Of a DNA stretch of 64,000 nt, positions 19,569 through 28,784 are shown in pieces (the stretch's first letter is position 1; each line of letters starts with the position of its first letter). The notes beneath the pieces were generated by a model. That model saw nothing but the letters and a program-made list of their open reading frames with translations. It ran no database searches and had not been told where the DNA came from. The DNA is taken from contig JASEEU010000004.1 of assembly GCA_030019445.1 (NCBI GenBank), positions 101,401 to 165,400 of the forward strand, given 5' to 3'. The position numbers were made by a program, and so were the translations under genes. The stretch is from Anaerosomatales bacterium. Its GTDB lineage: Bacteria > Actinomycetota > Coriobacteriia > Anaerosomatales > Anaerosomataceae.

Positions 19569-21763
19569 ACGTCTCCAGAACGCGCCGCTGTGCCGCAGGG
19601 CTCGTCGTCGTCGCGCTACTGACCGCGCTCGCCGTGCCCGCGACGGTCGACGCACGTCCCGCTGCGACGCGCGCGATGAGCGCCGAAACCCCGGTCAGCC
19701 GCGTTGCTCCGACGCTCGAGCGGTGGCGTGTCACGCCGCCCGTGCATGCCGAGAAGGACGCGGGCCCCATCAGCGCGCTCGCGGCCGACGACGGGATCCC
19801 GGGCGTGCCGCTCGACTCCGTGAGCATGCTGCCGTCCCCGGTGATCAGCGGCAGCGTCGACGCCGCCACCGATGCCTGGGACGTGTTCTCGTTCCGTGCC
19901 GCGCCGGGAGAGCGGATCGTCGTCGACGCGGCTCCGACGTCCGCGACTTCGACGCTCGACATCCGCCTCGTGCTGTGGGGTCCGGGTGCGACGAGCGTCG
20001 GCAGCCTGTCGCTCCAGGAGAGCGACTTCTACGGCGCGGGTTCCGAGGAGTGGATCTGCTACACGATCCCCGGGAGCGCGCCGAAAGGGACGTACTACCT
20101 CGGAATCAACGCGTTCGCGGGCTCGGGCGGCTATGAAGCCGTATGGACGATCGACTCTCGTTCAGACGGCAACATACCCGGTGTGACGATGCCGATGGGC
20201 TCGTTCGTGGGGGATGTCGACACGGTCTATGACGCCGATGACGTCTTCGCGGTGGACCTGGGCGTCGGCCAGACGTTGGAGGCGACCGTGAGCGTCGATC
20301 CGGCGTCCACGGTGACGACGTATCTCTACGGTCCGGGCGCGACCGACGTGTGGTCGAGCGTCTTCCTTGACACGCAGACCGGCGATGAGGTCCACGTGAC
20401 TTACGCGCCGGGGCCCGGCGAGGCGGGCACGTACTACCTCGACGTCTCTGCCGACGACCAGGAGTACCTGCAGTACCAGGCAGAATGGACGACGACCGGG
20501 TCGAACATCCCGGGCGTGCCGCTGCCGCCATCCCCCGTCGCGCGCGCGGGTGCCCCGTCGCAGGTCTATGCCGTGGATCTTGTGTACGGCCAGACCTTCT
20601 CGGCCACGGTGGGCGTTCCGAACGGGCAGGCGGACCTGTACCTCTTCGGCCCTGGCGCCGTCGACGTGGACACCTCGGCGCCGCTCGTCGCGCGGACGGG
20701 GACGGCGACGAGCAAGAGCGTCGCCTACAGCGTGCCGGCCGACGGTGACGGACGCTACTACGTGTACGTCGACGTGCACGTGCCGGTCGAGTACACGATC
20801 ACCTGGTCGGCCCGGACCGATGTGAAGCGCGTCTACGGCTTCAACCGCTACGCCACGGCGGTGACGGTCTCGCAGCGTGACTTCCCGCACGGCTCGGACG
20901 TGGTGGTCGTCGCGACCGGCGCCAACTTCCCCGACGCGCTGGCGGCGGGCGGTCTCGCGGGTGCGTACGACGCGCCGATCCTGCTCGTCGAGCCGACGGC
21001 GTTGCCCTCCACGGTCGCTGCCGAGATCGTGCGGCTCAAGGCCACACGATGCTTCATCGTGGGCGGGCCGGCTGTGGTGAGCGACCGCGTGAGGAGCGCC
21101 ATCGATGCGCTCCCGGGCATGACGACACCGGTGCGCGTGGCGGGCTCGAACCGTTACGCGACCTCCGCCGAGGTCGCCAAGCGCGTCTTCACGCGGCAGG
21201 GCGTGCACTTCCTGGGGGTGGGCTGCCTCGCCCGGGGCGACGAGTACGCCGACGCGCTGGCGCTCGGACCGATCTCGTGGGGCGCCGTGCTTCCGGTCTT
21301 CCTGACCGAGCCGGGGGCGCTGCCCGGGCAGACCGAGTACGCGATGACGCTGCTTCCCGTCGACGCGGTGGCGATCGCCGGCGGCGCCGGCGCCGTGAGC
21401 GCGGGCGTCGAGTCACGTGTGGACACGCTGTTGGGCCCGGGCGATGACGTCGAACGGTTCGGGGGCTCGAACCGGTACGTGACCGCCGGGCTCATCGCGG
21501 ATTGGAGCGCGAGCAGTCCCTTCCTTGACTACCGCTTCGTCGGCATCGCCACGGGCACGAACTTCCCGGACGCCCTCGGCGGCGGCCCGGGATGCGCCAA
21601 GCGGGGCGGCGTGCTGCTCATGACCGACCCGGGCGCGCTCAGCGCGCCGACCGCCACGCGCCTGAGCGCCAAGGGCGCGATCATCACCGGCTGCCAGGTG
21701 TTCGGCGGGACGACCGCGATCCCAGACGCCACGCTCAAGGCCGTGGACGCGCGCATCCCGTGA
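19565..21763 (+). CDS. Secreted CWB2 protein with three PPC-like beta domains (paralog 1)
   Basis: The protein has 732 residues with a signal peptide ([18 protein letters not shown], cleavage near VDA). Three related beta domains follow, starting near residues 75, 201 and 312 with [17 protein letters not shown] and [10 protein letters not shown] and holding strands such as [10 protein letters not shown] and [10 protein letters not shown]. These resemble bacterial pre-peptidase C-terminal domains. Three CWB2 repeats start near residues 418 (FNRYATAV), 522 ([10 protein letters not shown]) and 629 (GGSNRYVTA). It is a surface protein, probably adhesive or structural. It overlaps the Nudix gene by 4 nt and is followed by a close paralog. 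Confidence 0.88.
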   Translation: MNVSRTRRCAAGLVVVALLTALAVPATVDARPAATRAMSAETPVSRVAPTLERWRVTPPVHAEKDAGPISALAADDGIPGVPLDSVSMLPSPVISGSVDAATDAWDVFSFRAAPGERIVVDAAPTSATSTLDIRLVLWGPGATSVGSLSLQESDFYGAGSEEWICYTIPGSAPKGTYYLGINAFAGSGGYEAVWTIDSRSDGNIPGVTMPMGSFVGDVDTVYDADDVFAVDLGVGQTLEATVSVDPASTVTTYLYGPGATDVWSSVFLDTQTGDEVHVTYAPGPGEAGTYYLDVSADDQEYLQYQAEWTTTGSNIPGVPLPPSPVARAGAPSQVYAVDLVYGQTFSATVGVPNGQADLYLFGPGAVDVDTSAPLVARTGTATSKSVAYSVPADGDGRYYVYVDVHVPVEYTITWSARTDVKRVYGFNRYATAVTVSQRDFPHGSDVVVVATGANFPDALAAGGLAGAYDAPILLVEPTALPSTVAAEIVRLKATRCFIVGGPAVVSDRVRSAIDALPGMTTPVRVAGSNRYATSAEVAKRVFTRQGVHFLGVGCLARGDEYADALALGPISWGAVLPVFLTEPGALPGQTEYAMTLLPVDAVAIAGGAGAVSAGVESRVDTLLGPGDDVERFGGSNRYVTAGLIADWSASSPFLDYRFVGIATGTNFPDALGGGPGCAKRGGVLLMTDPGALSAPTATRLSAKGAIITGCQVFGGTTAIPDATLKAVDARIP

Positions 21764-21820
21764 TACGCTTGCGCTGGATCGGCCTGATGATGCTGACCAG
21801 TCGCCTGTGTGGAGGTCCGG

Positions 21821-24022
21821 ATGCGCTCTCGGCCCGTCGTGCTCTGCACCCTCCTGTCCGTGGTCACGTTCCTCGCGACGGGCGTGCCCACTGTCGTGGC
21901 GTCGCCGGAGCCCGCTGACGCCGGGCGTTGGCGCGCGATGGCGCCCGGTCCCAATGCAGCGACGGAGATCGAGCGGCTGCTCGATGGTGAGGGCGTGGCG
22001 CCGATCGGAGCCGCGGGTGAGATCACCGCGCAGGCCGCCGATGACGCGCTGCCGGGGATCGCGCTCGACGCGGAACCGCGGCCACCCCACGAGGTGACCG
22101 GCACCCTCTCGGCCACGGACGTTCGCGACATCTACTCGGTGTGGCTTGCCGAGGGCGAGCAACTCATCGTCCTGATGACCGGCACCGGCGCCGACTTCGA
22201 CCTCGAGCTGTGGAGCCCGGACACCGTGTCGCTCATCGTGCCGGACATCGTGGTGGAGTCGCGCGCTGCGGGGAGTTCGACCGAGCGCGTCTGCTACACG
22301 GTCTCTCCGCGCTTCGGTTCGGGGCGCTACCACATCGTCCCCACCGCGCTGGACGACGGATCCGGCGCCGGCAGCTATACCTTCGAGTGGAACGTGACGA
22401 GCCGCGCAGACGGCAACGTGCCGGGCGCTCCGACGCCGCTCGACGTGACGCGTGGTCGTGTGGACGCCCTCACCGATGCCAACGATGTCTTCCGGCTTCC
22501 CGCGGGGCCCGGCGCAGCGATCGAGGTCAGCCTGGTCGCCGACGATCCATCCGACACGCTCGTGCTGAGCCTCTACGAGCCCGATGACGAGGCGCTCGGT
22601 CCCACCGACGACATCTTTCACGGCAGCCGCGTCGCATTCTTGTCCGGCGCCGACGTGACGCTCACCTATGCTGTGCCCGCCGGGGAAGACGGTGTCTACT
22701 ACATCGACGTGGACGCCCTCGACGCCCTCGACGCCGGCTACACGCTCACGTGGACCGCGAGCGGACCGAACGTGCCGGGGGCGCCGGTGCCCTCCGCGCG
22801 CGTGACCGAGAGCGTCGCCGCGCCCGTGCTCCATCCGCTCGACATCCCGTACCCTGCGGTCTTGCGGGCGACGGCGGACGGCGTCACCACGGCGCGCGTG
22901 GAGCTGCGGCTGCTCGCCCGGGGAACGACCGATATCGCCACAGAGAAGGTGCTCGCGTCACAGACGGGACCAGGCGACCCCAAGAACCTCACCTGGACCG
23001 TCCCCGAAGGCGGTGACGGCTTGCACTACCTGGGGGTCACACCGCTCGTACCGGGAGACGTCACCACGTCGTGGTCGATCGATGTACGCTCGCTCAGGCT
23101 CGCCGGCTCGAATCGGTACCAGACCTCGGTCGCAGCTTCCCGCGATGCGTTCGCCGATGGGTCCGACACGGTGGTCATCGCGAGCGGAGCGGACTTCCCC
23201 GACGCCCTGGCCGCTTCAGGCCTGGCCGGAGCGTATGACGCCCCGGTCCTGCTCACGATGCCGACCGTCCTGCCCTCCGCCGTGCGTGAGGAGATCAGGC
23301 GACTGGGCGCTACGCGCTGCTTCGTCGTGGGCGGGAGCCGGGCCGTGGGCGGGTCGGTCCTCTCGGCCATCGACGCCCTGCCCGGCATGACCACGCCGGT
23401 GCGCCTCGCAGGGCCAGACCGGTACGCTACAGCAGCGGCCGTCGCGCGACAGGTGATCTCCCGGCGTGGGCCGCTCTACGATGGTACGGTGTTCGTTGCG
23501 CGGGGAGACGGCTTCGCCGATGCGCTCGCTGTCTCGCCGCTCGCGTGGTCGGCGGCGGCTCCGGTCGTGCTGACGGCGCCGGACGCGCTGCCACAGGCGA
23601 GCGCTGTCGTCCTTGAGGAGATCGGGGCCGACCGGGCGGTGCTCGCGGGCGGCTCGAGCGCGATCTCGGCAGCGGCAGAAGGCGCCATCGTGCGCATCAC
23701 GGGTCCGGCGACCCGGCTCGAGGGCTCCAACCGGTACGGCACCGCGACGGCTGTGGCGGCCTGGGGCGTCAACGAAGGGCTCGCCACCTACCGATACGTC
23801 GGCGTGGCGACCGGCGCGGGTTTCGCCGATGCGCTGGGTGGCGGGGTGGCGTGCGGCAAGCGTGGCGGGGTGCTGCTGCTCACCGACCCCGCCCGGCTCT
23901 CCCCGCCGACAGCGGCCACGATCGACGCTCCACGAGCGGGCATCGCTCGGCTGCGCGTGTTCGGTGGCGTCACCGCCGTGAGCGCATCGGTGCAGTCGGG
24001 GATCGACGCACTGCTGCGTTAG
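21821..24022 (+). CDS. Secreted CWB2 protein with three PPC-like beta domains (paralog 2)
   Basis: The protein has 733 residues with the same architecture as its upstream neighbour: a signal peptide (MRSRPVVLCTLLSVVTFLA), three beta domains starting near residues 74 (LPGIALD), 196 (NVPGAPTPLD) and 314 (NVPGAPVPSA), and three CWB2 repeats near 424 (LAGSNRYQTS), 526 (LAGPDRYATA) and 630 (LEGSNRYGTA). The two genes are a tandem duplication. The ATG at 21821 has GGAGG 5 nt upstream. A GTG 12 nt earlier lies inside the Shine-Dalgarno and is unlikely. Confidence 0.88.
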   Translation: MRSRPVVLCTLLSVVTFLATGVPTVVASPEPADAGRWRAMAPGPNAATEIERLLDGEGVAPIGAAGEITAQAADDALPGIALDAEPRPPHEVTGTLSATDVRDIYSVWLAEGEQLIVLMTGTGADFDLELWSPDTVSLIVPDIVVESRAAGSSTERVCYTVSPRFGSGRYHIVPTALDDGSGAGSYTFEWNVTSRADGNVPGAPTPLDVTRGRVDALTDANDVFRLPAGPGAAIEVSLVADDPSDTLVLSLYEPDDEALGPTDDIFHGSRVAFLSGADVTLTYAVPAGEDGVYYIDVDALDALDAGYTLTWTASGPNVPGAPVPSARVTESVAAPVLHPLDIPYPAVLRATADGVTTARVELRLLARGTTDIATEKVLASQTGPGDPKNLTWTVPEGGDGLHYLGVTPLVPGDVTTSWSIDVRSLRLAGSNRYQTSVAASRDAFADGSDTVVIASGADFPDALAASGLAGAYDAPVLLTMPTVLPSAVREEIRRLGATRCFVVGGSRAVGGSVLSAIDALPGMTTPVRLAGPDRYATAAAVARQVISRRGPLYDGTVFVARGDGFADALAVSPLAWSAAAPVVLTAPDALPQASAVVLEEIGADRAVLAGGSSAISAAAEGAIVRITGPATRLEGSNRYGTATAVAAWGVNEGLATYRYVGVATGAGFADALGGGVACGKRGGVLLLTDPARLSPPTAATIDAPRAGIARLRVFGGVTAVSASVQSGIDALLR

Positions 24023-24027
24023 CTCGG

Positions 24028-24056
24028 TTGACAAGCGGTTCGACGCCCCGTATCTT
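24028..24056 (+). promoter_or_regulatory. Sigma-A-type promoter of the methionine operon
   Basis: TTGACA (24028-24033), a 17-nt spacer and TATCTT (24051-24056) make a near-consensus housekeeping promoter, the best in the window. Transcription would start near 24063, just upstream of the T-box leader. Confidence 0.85.
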
Positions 24057-24079
24057 CACGACAATCTGCATAGCCTGCC

Positions 24080-24403
24080 GCAGATGGGGATGAGTAGGCG
24101 GCCCGGTAGGGCCACAGAGAGCCGGGAATGCTGCGAACCGGCGCCTGGAACGCCGCCGAACATGGCCCCGGAGGCATCCGGAGGAAACGCGGTCACGCGG
24201 AGTAATGCCGGACGGACGGCCCCGATACCATGGCCTACTGAGCATCGGACCCCCTCGGCGCATCGATCCCGCCCGCCGAGCGGAACGACACCACCGGTCC
24301 CGTGCTTGAACGAGGCCGTCGCGACGCGACGGCGAAGTCGGGTGGTACCGCGAAGGCAGACGCCTTTCGCCCTGACAGGGACTGTCGGGCGGGAGGCGTT
24401 TTC
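24080..24403 (+). ncRNA. T-box riboswitch leader, probably tRNA-Met specific
   Basis: The T-box core GGGTGGTACCGCG lies at 24340-24352. Upstream is a Stem I with GATGGGGATGAGTAGG (24083-24098), the apical AGAGAG and GCTGCGAA elements (24115-24137) and the helix GGCGGC (24097-24102) pairing with GCCGCC (24152-24157). The specifier side of the loop reads GAACATGGC, so ATG (24162-24164) is the likely specifier codon. A frame shifted by one would read CAT (His). UGGU in the T-box fits an A discriminator. Downstream is a terminator hairpin with a short T-run. Uncharged tRNA would favour the antiterminator and switch on the methionine genes. Confidence 0.93.
24360..24403 (+). terminator. T-box attenuator terminator
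   Basis: Stems ACGCCT/AGGCGT (24360-24365 and 24394-24399), CGCCC/GGGCG and GACA/TGTC are nested around a small loop, followed by TTTT (24399-24402). This is the Rho-independent terminator that competes with the T-box antiterminator. Confidence 0.85.
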
Positions 24404-24424
24404 TCGTACCTGGAGGTGATGGTC

Positions 24425-25597
24425 GTGGCCAAGAGCTGGGAGGAGATCAACTCCCGCATCGCGGCCGGCGAGGCGGTGGTGTTCACCGCCGAGGAGTTCG
24501 CTGAGCTCGCCCGAGATGAGGGCGTGTCAGCCGCCGCGAAGCGCGTGGACGTGGTGACGACGGGGACGTTCGGGCCGATGTGCTCGTCCGGCGTCGTGCT
24601 CAACTTCGGTCACAGCGACCCGCCCATCCGCATGAGCCGCATCACGCTCAACGACGTCGAGGCGTACGGCGGGCTGGCCGCCGTCGACACGTACCTCGGC
24701 GTGACGCAACCGAGCGCGTCGCGCGGGCTCGAATACGGCGGAGCGCACGTCATCGAGGACCTGCTGCGCGGCAGGTCCGTGCGCCTGCGCGCCACGAGCG
24801 GCGGGACGGACTGCTACCCGCGGACCGAGATCGACACCTGGGTCACGCTCGAGGAGCTCAACCAGGCATACATCTTCAACCCGCGCAACGCGTACCAGAA
24901 CTACGCCGTGGCGGTGAACTCGGGCGACCAGGCGATCCACACCTACCTCGGCACGCTCCTGCCGCGCTTCGGCAACGCCACGTACTGCTCGGCAGGCGCG
25001 CTCTCGCCGCTGCTCAACGACCCGACCTATCGGACGATCGGCGTGGGCTCGCGCATCTTCGTCGCCGGCGCGCCGGGCTTCGTCGCATGGGAGGGCACAC
25101 AGCACAACCCGAACCAGAACCGTGACGAGCACGGCGTGCCGACCGGCCCGGCGGGAACGCTCGCGGTCATCGCCGACCTGAAGCAAGCGAGCGCCGAGTA
25201 CTTCTCGGCAGGGTCGTTCACCGGCTATGGCGTGAGCGCGTTCGTCGGGATCGGCGCGCCGATCCCCGTGCTCGACGAGGAGATCGCGGCCACGCTCGCG
25301 CTGACCGACGCCGACCTGACCGCGACGGTCATCGACTACGGCGTCGCGCGTCGCAGCAGGCCGGCGCTCGGCCGGGTGACGTACGCGCAACTGCGGAGCG
25401 GCAGCATCGAGGTCGAGGGCAAGACGGTGCCGACCGGGCCCATCAGCTCGCTCAAGGTCGCGCGGCGCATCGCCGCCGAGCTCAAGAGCTGGGTGGCCGA
25501 GCGCGGCTTCACGCTCGCGCAGCCGCTGCAGCAGCTGCCGCAGCCGGGGACGCAGGGCGTCAGGCCGCTCGAGATCCGCACCGAGGAGGCGATCTAG
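24425..25597 (+). CDS. Homocysteine biosynthesis protein (DUF39/HcyBio family)
   Basis: The protein has about 390 residues. VTTGTFGPMCSSGVVLNFGH, AGAPGFVAWEGTQHNPNQ and YGVARRSRPALGRVTY mark the DUF39/HcyBio family. Genetic work in methanogens linked this family and an NIL-ferredoxin partner to making homocysteine from aspartate semialdehyde and sulfide, bypassing the O-acylhomoserine route. GTG at 24425 (AKSWEEINSRI) is chosen because GGAGGT lies 7-8 nt upstream. The ATG at 24419 has the Shine-Dalgarno only 1-2 nt away. First gene after the T-box. Confidence 0.9.
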   Translation: MAKSWEEINSRIAAGEAVVFTAEEFAELARDEGVSAAAKRVDVVTTGTFGPMCSSGVVLNFGHSDPPIRMSRITLNDVEAYGGLAAVDTYLGVTQPSASRGLEYGGAHVIEDLLRGRSVRLRATSGGTDCYPRTEIDTWVTLEELNQAYIFNPRNAYQNYAVAVNSGDQAIHTYLGTLLPRFGNATYCSAGALSPLLNDPTYRTIGVGSRIFVAGAPGFVAWEGTQHNPNQNRDEHGVPTGPAGTLAVIADLKQASAEYFSAGSFTGYGVSAFVGIGAPIPVLDEEIAATLALTDADLTATVIDYGVARRSRPALGRVTYAQLRSGSIEVEGKTVPTGPISSLKVARRIAAELKSWVAERGFTLAQPLQQLPQPGTQGVRPLEIRTEEAI

Positions 25598-26005
25598 ATG
25601 CCGCGCAAGCGATTCGACCTCACGTTCCCGCCGAGACAGGCGACGAAGCCCATCACATACCACCTGGCGCGCGACTTCGACTTGGTGCCGAACATCCTGC
25701 GGGCGCAGATCCAGCCCGGCCAGGAGGGCCGCATGCTGCTGGAGCTCACCGGCGCCAAGGGCGATTTCGAGGCGGGCATCGCCTTCCTCGAGAACGAGGG
25801 CGTCACCGTCAAGCCGGCGGCGACCGACATCAGGCTTGACGACGAGCTTTGCGTCCGGTGCGGGCTCTGCACCGCCGTGTGCCGCCCCGGTGCGCTCGTG
25901 ATGGGGGAGACGGGCGACGAGCTCGTCTTCGACAAGGACAAGTGCGTCTACTGCGAAGCGTGCGTGGTAGCCTGTCCGAGAAGGGCCGTCACGCTGACGT
26001 TCTGA
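25598..26005 (+). CDS. NIL domain plus 4Fe-4S ferredoxin protein of homocysteine synthesis
   Basis: The protein has 135 residues. The N-terminal NIL domain (about 10-75, KPITYHLARDFDLVPNILRA) resembles the regulatory domain of methionine importers. The C-terminal part carries two [4Fe-4S] motifs, CVRCGLCTAVCRPGAL and CVYCEACVVACPRRAV. It is the usual partner of HcyBio proteins and probably supplies electrons or sulfur in homocysteine formation. It starts directly after the HcyBio stop codon. Confidence 0.92.
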   Translation: MPRKRFDLTFPPRQATKPITYHLARDFDLVPNILRAQIQPGQEGRMLLELTGAKGDFEAGIAFLENEGVTVKPAATDIRLDDELCVRCGLCTAVCRPGALVMGETGDELVFDKDKCVYCEACVVACPRRAVTLTF

Positions 26006-26018
26006 GGAGTCTCGAACG

Positions 26019-26342
26019 ATGCCGGAGTACGCCTTTCTGCGCGTCGCCATGATCGGCGCCGGGCTCTCGTGGGCGGCGTTGCTGGCGACGTTCGTCGCCG
26101 GAGCGAAGCGCGGCGGACGGGCCGCCCGGCTCGTCCTTCGCACGGCGATCGGCCTGCTCGCCGCGGCGTTCGCGGCCGCGCTGCTGCTCGGCCTCGGCAC
26201 CGGCGAGGCGGCGTCGTTCTGGACGAAGTACGGCTTCGACGGGACGGTCCAGTTCGGCTCGTTCGTGCTCGTCATGTGGATGATGATCTACTTCGTGGCC
26301 GCCCGGTACGTGGGCGACCTGGCTCGTACAGGAAGGGACTGA
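26019..26342 (+). CDS. Small three-helix membrane protein in the methionine operon
   Basis: The protein has 107 residues with hydrophobic segments near 8-28, 42-62 and 78-98 and a short polar end (VGDLARTGRD). I do not recognise the family. GAGGAG-like sequence precedes the ATG at 26019. It lies 13 nt after the NIL-ferredoxin gene and 3 nt before metH, so it is part of the operon. A transport or anchoring role in methionine or sulfur metabolism is only inferred from position. Confidence 0.7.
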   Translation: MPEYAFLRVAMIGAGLSWAALLATFVAGAKRGGRAARLVLRTAIGLLAAAFAAALLLGLGTGEAASFWTKYGFDGTVQFGSFVLVMWMMIYFVAARYVGDLARTGRD

Positions 26343-26345
26343 GGC

Positions 26346-28784
26346 ATGCCCGACATCGCGATCAGGTTGGGACGCGACGTGCTCGTCATCGACGGCGCGA
26401 TGGGCACGATGCTGCAGCGCGCGGGCGTGCCTGCCGAGCAGTGCCCCGAGCAGCTGAACGTGACCGCGCCGGAGATCGTCGAGGAGCTGCATCGCAACTA
26501 CGTCCTCGCAGGGGCGGACTGCGTGACGACCAACTCTTTCGGGGGCACGCGCGCGAAGCTGGCCGAGTGGGGTCTGGCCGACGAGGTCGAGGCGTTCAAC
26601 CGCGCCGCGGTGCGCGTCGCGAAGCGTTCGGGCGCCCAGCATGTGCTCGCCGACGTCGGCCCCACCGGCCTCGTGCTCGAGCCCTTGGGCCCGGCCACCT
26701 TCGACGAGGTGTACGCGCTGTTCGCCGAGCAGATCGCCGCGCTCGCAGCCGAGGCGCCCGACGCCATCATCATCGAGACGATGACCGACATCGCCGAGGC
26801 CCGCTGCGCGGTGCTCGCGGCGCGCGAGGTCTGCGACCTGCCCGTCATCGCGAGCGTCACGTTCGGCCTGTCGGGTCGGATGGACCTTTCGGGCACCGAT
26901 CCTGAGACCGCAGCCGTGGTGCTCGGGGCCGCCGGCGCGAGCGTCGTCGGGATGAACTGCGGCCTCGGGCCGGAGCAGATGGTGCCGCTCGCCGAGCGCA
27001 TGGCAGCCGCCACGTCGCTGCCGGTGATCGTGCAGCCCAACGCCGGTCTGCCGAAGCTCGTCGACGGGGAGACGGTATTCCCGGGCACCGCCGATGAGAT
27101 GGGGCTCGCAGCCGCGCGCTTCGTCGACCTCGGCGCGACGCTCGTCGGCTCGTGCTGCGGGTCCACGCCGGCGTTCACCGGCGCCATCTCCGACTTCGCC
27201 CGGCAGCGTCCGGTCGTCACGGGGCGCACCGGCATCCCGGGGACCGTGCTCGCGGGTCCGCGTGGCATCGCGCGCATCGGTGGCGGCGCCCCGCTCGCGG
27301 TCATCGGGGAGCGCATCAACCCGACCGGCAAGAAGCGGCTGGCCGAGTCGCTCCGGGAGGGCTCGGGCACGGTCGTCCGCGAGTTCGCGGTCGAGCAGCA
27401 GGAGGCGGGCGCGCACGCGCTCGACGTGAACGTGGGAGCGGCGGGGGTGGACGCCGCCGAGGCGCTCCCGCGCGTCGTCGGCACGCTGCTCGGCATCACG
27501 GACCTGCCGCTCGTGCTGGATACCACCGATCCGATCGCGCTCGAGCGCGCGCTCGCGCGCTACCCGGGTCGCGCGCTCGTGAACTCCGTGAACGGCGGCG
27601 ATGCGTCCATGGCCGCCGTGCTGCCGCTCGCGGCGCGCTACGGCGCCGCGGTGGTCGTGCTGGCGCTCGACGATGACGGCATCCCCCAGACGGCCGAGGG
27701 CCGCGTCGCGATCGTCGACCGCGTGCGTGCGGCCGCGCACGAAGCCGGATTGAGCGACGCGGATCTCGTCGTTGACTGCCTGACCCTGACTGCGGCGGCC
27801 GACGGCGGGGCCGCACGCACGACGCTCGAGGCGGTGCGTGCCGTCTCGGCCGGACGCGGCCTCGCCACCGTGCTCGGTGTCAGCAACGTCAGCCACGGCC
27901 TGCCCGCCCGACCCGCGCTGAACGCCGCGTTCCTTGCGATGGCGGCGGGAGCCGGGTTGGATGCGGCGATCATCAACCCCTCCGACGCCGAGGCGATGCG
28001 CGCGGTAGCCGCTGCCGATGTCCTCACCGGGCGCGATGCGCGCGCCGGCCGATGGGTCGCGGGGGCGGAGCGCTTCTCGGCCACCGGCGTGACGTCCGTG
28101 GCGCCGGACCCGGCCGAACCGGGAGGCGCCGAAGCGGGCGCCAAGCCCGGGAGCGACCCGCGCGAAGCGCTCGGTGTCGCGATCGAGCGCGGCGACGCGG
28201 AGCGCGCTCCAGCGCTGACGGACGAGGTGATCGCGGGCGGGCTCGAACCACAGCGCGTGATCGCCGAGGTGCTGACCCCCGCCATCCAGCGGCTGGGCGA
28301 CGCGTACGGTCGCGGTGAGGCGTTCCTGCCGCAGCTCATGGCTGCTGCGGAGGCGATGAAGGCCGCCGTCGCCCGCGCGAAGGCGCACCTGCCCGAAGGG
28401 GCCGGGGCGAGCGAGGGTCGTGTGGTGTTCGGCACGGTGAAGGGCGACATCCACAGCATCGGCAAGGACATCTGCGTGAGCATGCTCGAGAGCCAGGGAT
28501 ACGAGGTCGTCGACCTGGGTGTCGACGTGCCCGCCGAGCGGTTTTGCGAGGTTGCCGAGGGGGCCGACTGCGTGTGCCTCTCGGCGCTCATGACGACGAC
28601 GCTCCCGGGCATGGAGGCCACGGTGCGGGCGCTTGGCGAGACGGGAAGCGTCCCGGTGCTGGTGGGCGGGGCGGTCGTTACCGAGGAGTACGCCGCATCC
28701 ATCGGTGCCGGCTACGCGGCCGACGCCCCGGGTTGCGTGGCGGCGGTCGGCCGGGCGGTCGCGGGCGGGAGAGGCGAGCGATGA
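26346..28784 (+). CDS. metH: Cobalamin-dependent methionine synthase lacking the reactivation domain
   Basis: The protein has 812 residues. The homocysteine S-methyltransferase domain (about 1-290) has the zinc ligands Cys near 204 (NCGLGPEQ) and the CC pair near 268 (GSCCGST). A methyltetrahydrofolate/pterin-binding domain (about 310-570: GERINPTGKKRL, LDVNVGAAG, DTTDPIALERAL, NSVNGG) and a cobalamin-binding domain (about 620-812) with the cobalt-ligand motif DIHSIGKD near 700 follow. The C-terminal AdoMet reactivation domain of E. coli MetH (1227 residues) is absent, as in many anaerobes, so another protein must reduce cob(II)alamin. metV overlaps by 4 nt. Confidence 0.95.
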   Translation: MPDIAIRLGRDVLVIDGAMGTMLQRAGVPAEQCPEQLNVTAPEIVEELHRNYVLAGADCVTTNSFGGTRAKLAEWGLADEVEAFNRAAVRVAKRSGAQHVLADVGPTGLVLEPLGPATFDEVYALFAEQIAALAAEAPDAIIIETMTDIAEARCAVLAAREVCDLPVIASVTFGLSGRMDLSGTDPETAAVVLGAAGASVVGMNCGLGPEQMVPLAERMAAATSLPVIVQPNAGLPKLVDGETVFPGTADEMGLAAARFVDLGATLVGSCCGSTPAFTGAISDFARQRPVVTGRTGIPGTVLAGPRGIARIGGGAPLAVIGERINPTGKKRLAESLREGSGTVVREFAVEQQEAGAHALDVNVGAAGVDAAEALPRVVGTLLGITDLPLVLDTTDPIALERALARYPGRALVNSVNGGDASMAAVLPLAARYGAAVVVLALDDDGIPQTAEGRVAIVDRVRAAAHEAGLSDADLVVDCLTLTAAADGGAARTTLEAVRAVSAGRGLATVLGVSNVSHGLPARPALNAAFLAMAAGAGLDAAIINPSDAEAMRAVAAADVLTGRDARAGRWVAGAERFSATGVTSVAPDPAEPGGAEAGAKPGSDPREALGVAIERGDAERAPALTDEVIAGGLEPQRVIAEVLTPAIQRLGDAYGRGEAFLPQLMAAAEAMKAAVARAKAHLPEGAGASEGRVVFGTVKGDIHSIGKDICVSMLESQGYEVVDLGVDVPAERFCEVAEGADCVCLSALMTTTLPGMEATVRALGETGSVPVLVGGAVVTEEYAASIGAGYAADAPGCVAAVGRAVAGGRGER

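Noticed and set aside
26000..26346. Possible cobalamin riboswitch ahead of metH
   Set aside because: No B12 box or related core is visible. The gap holds only a small gene, and control lies in the T-box upstream.
25989..28454. Long minus-strand open frame (about 820 codons) opposite metH
   Set aside because: The plus strand encodes a clear MetH with all motifs; the antisense frame shows no recognisable protein.
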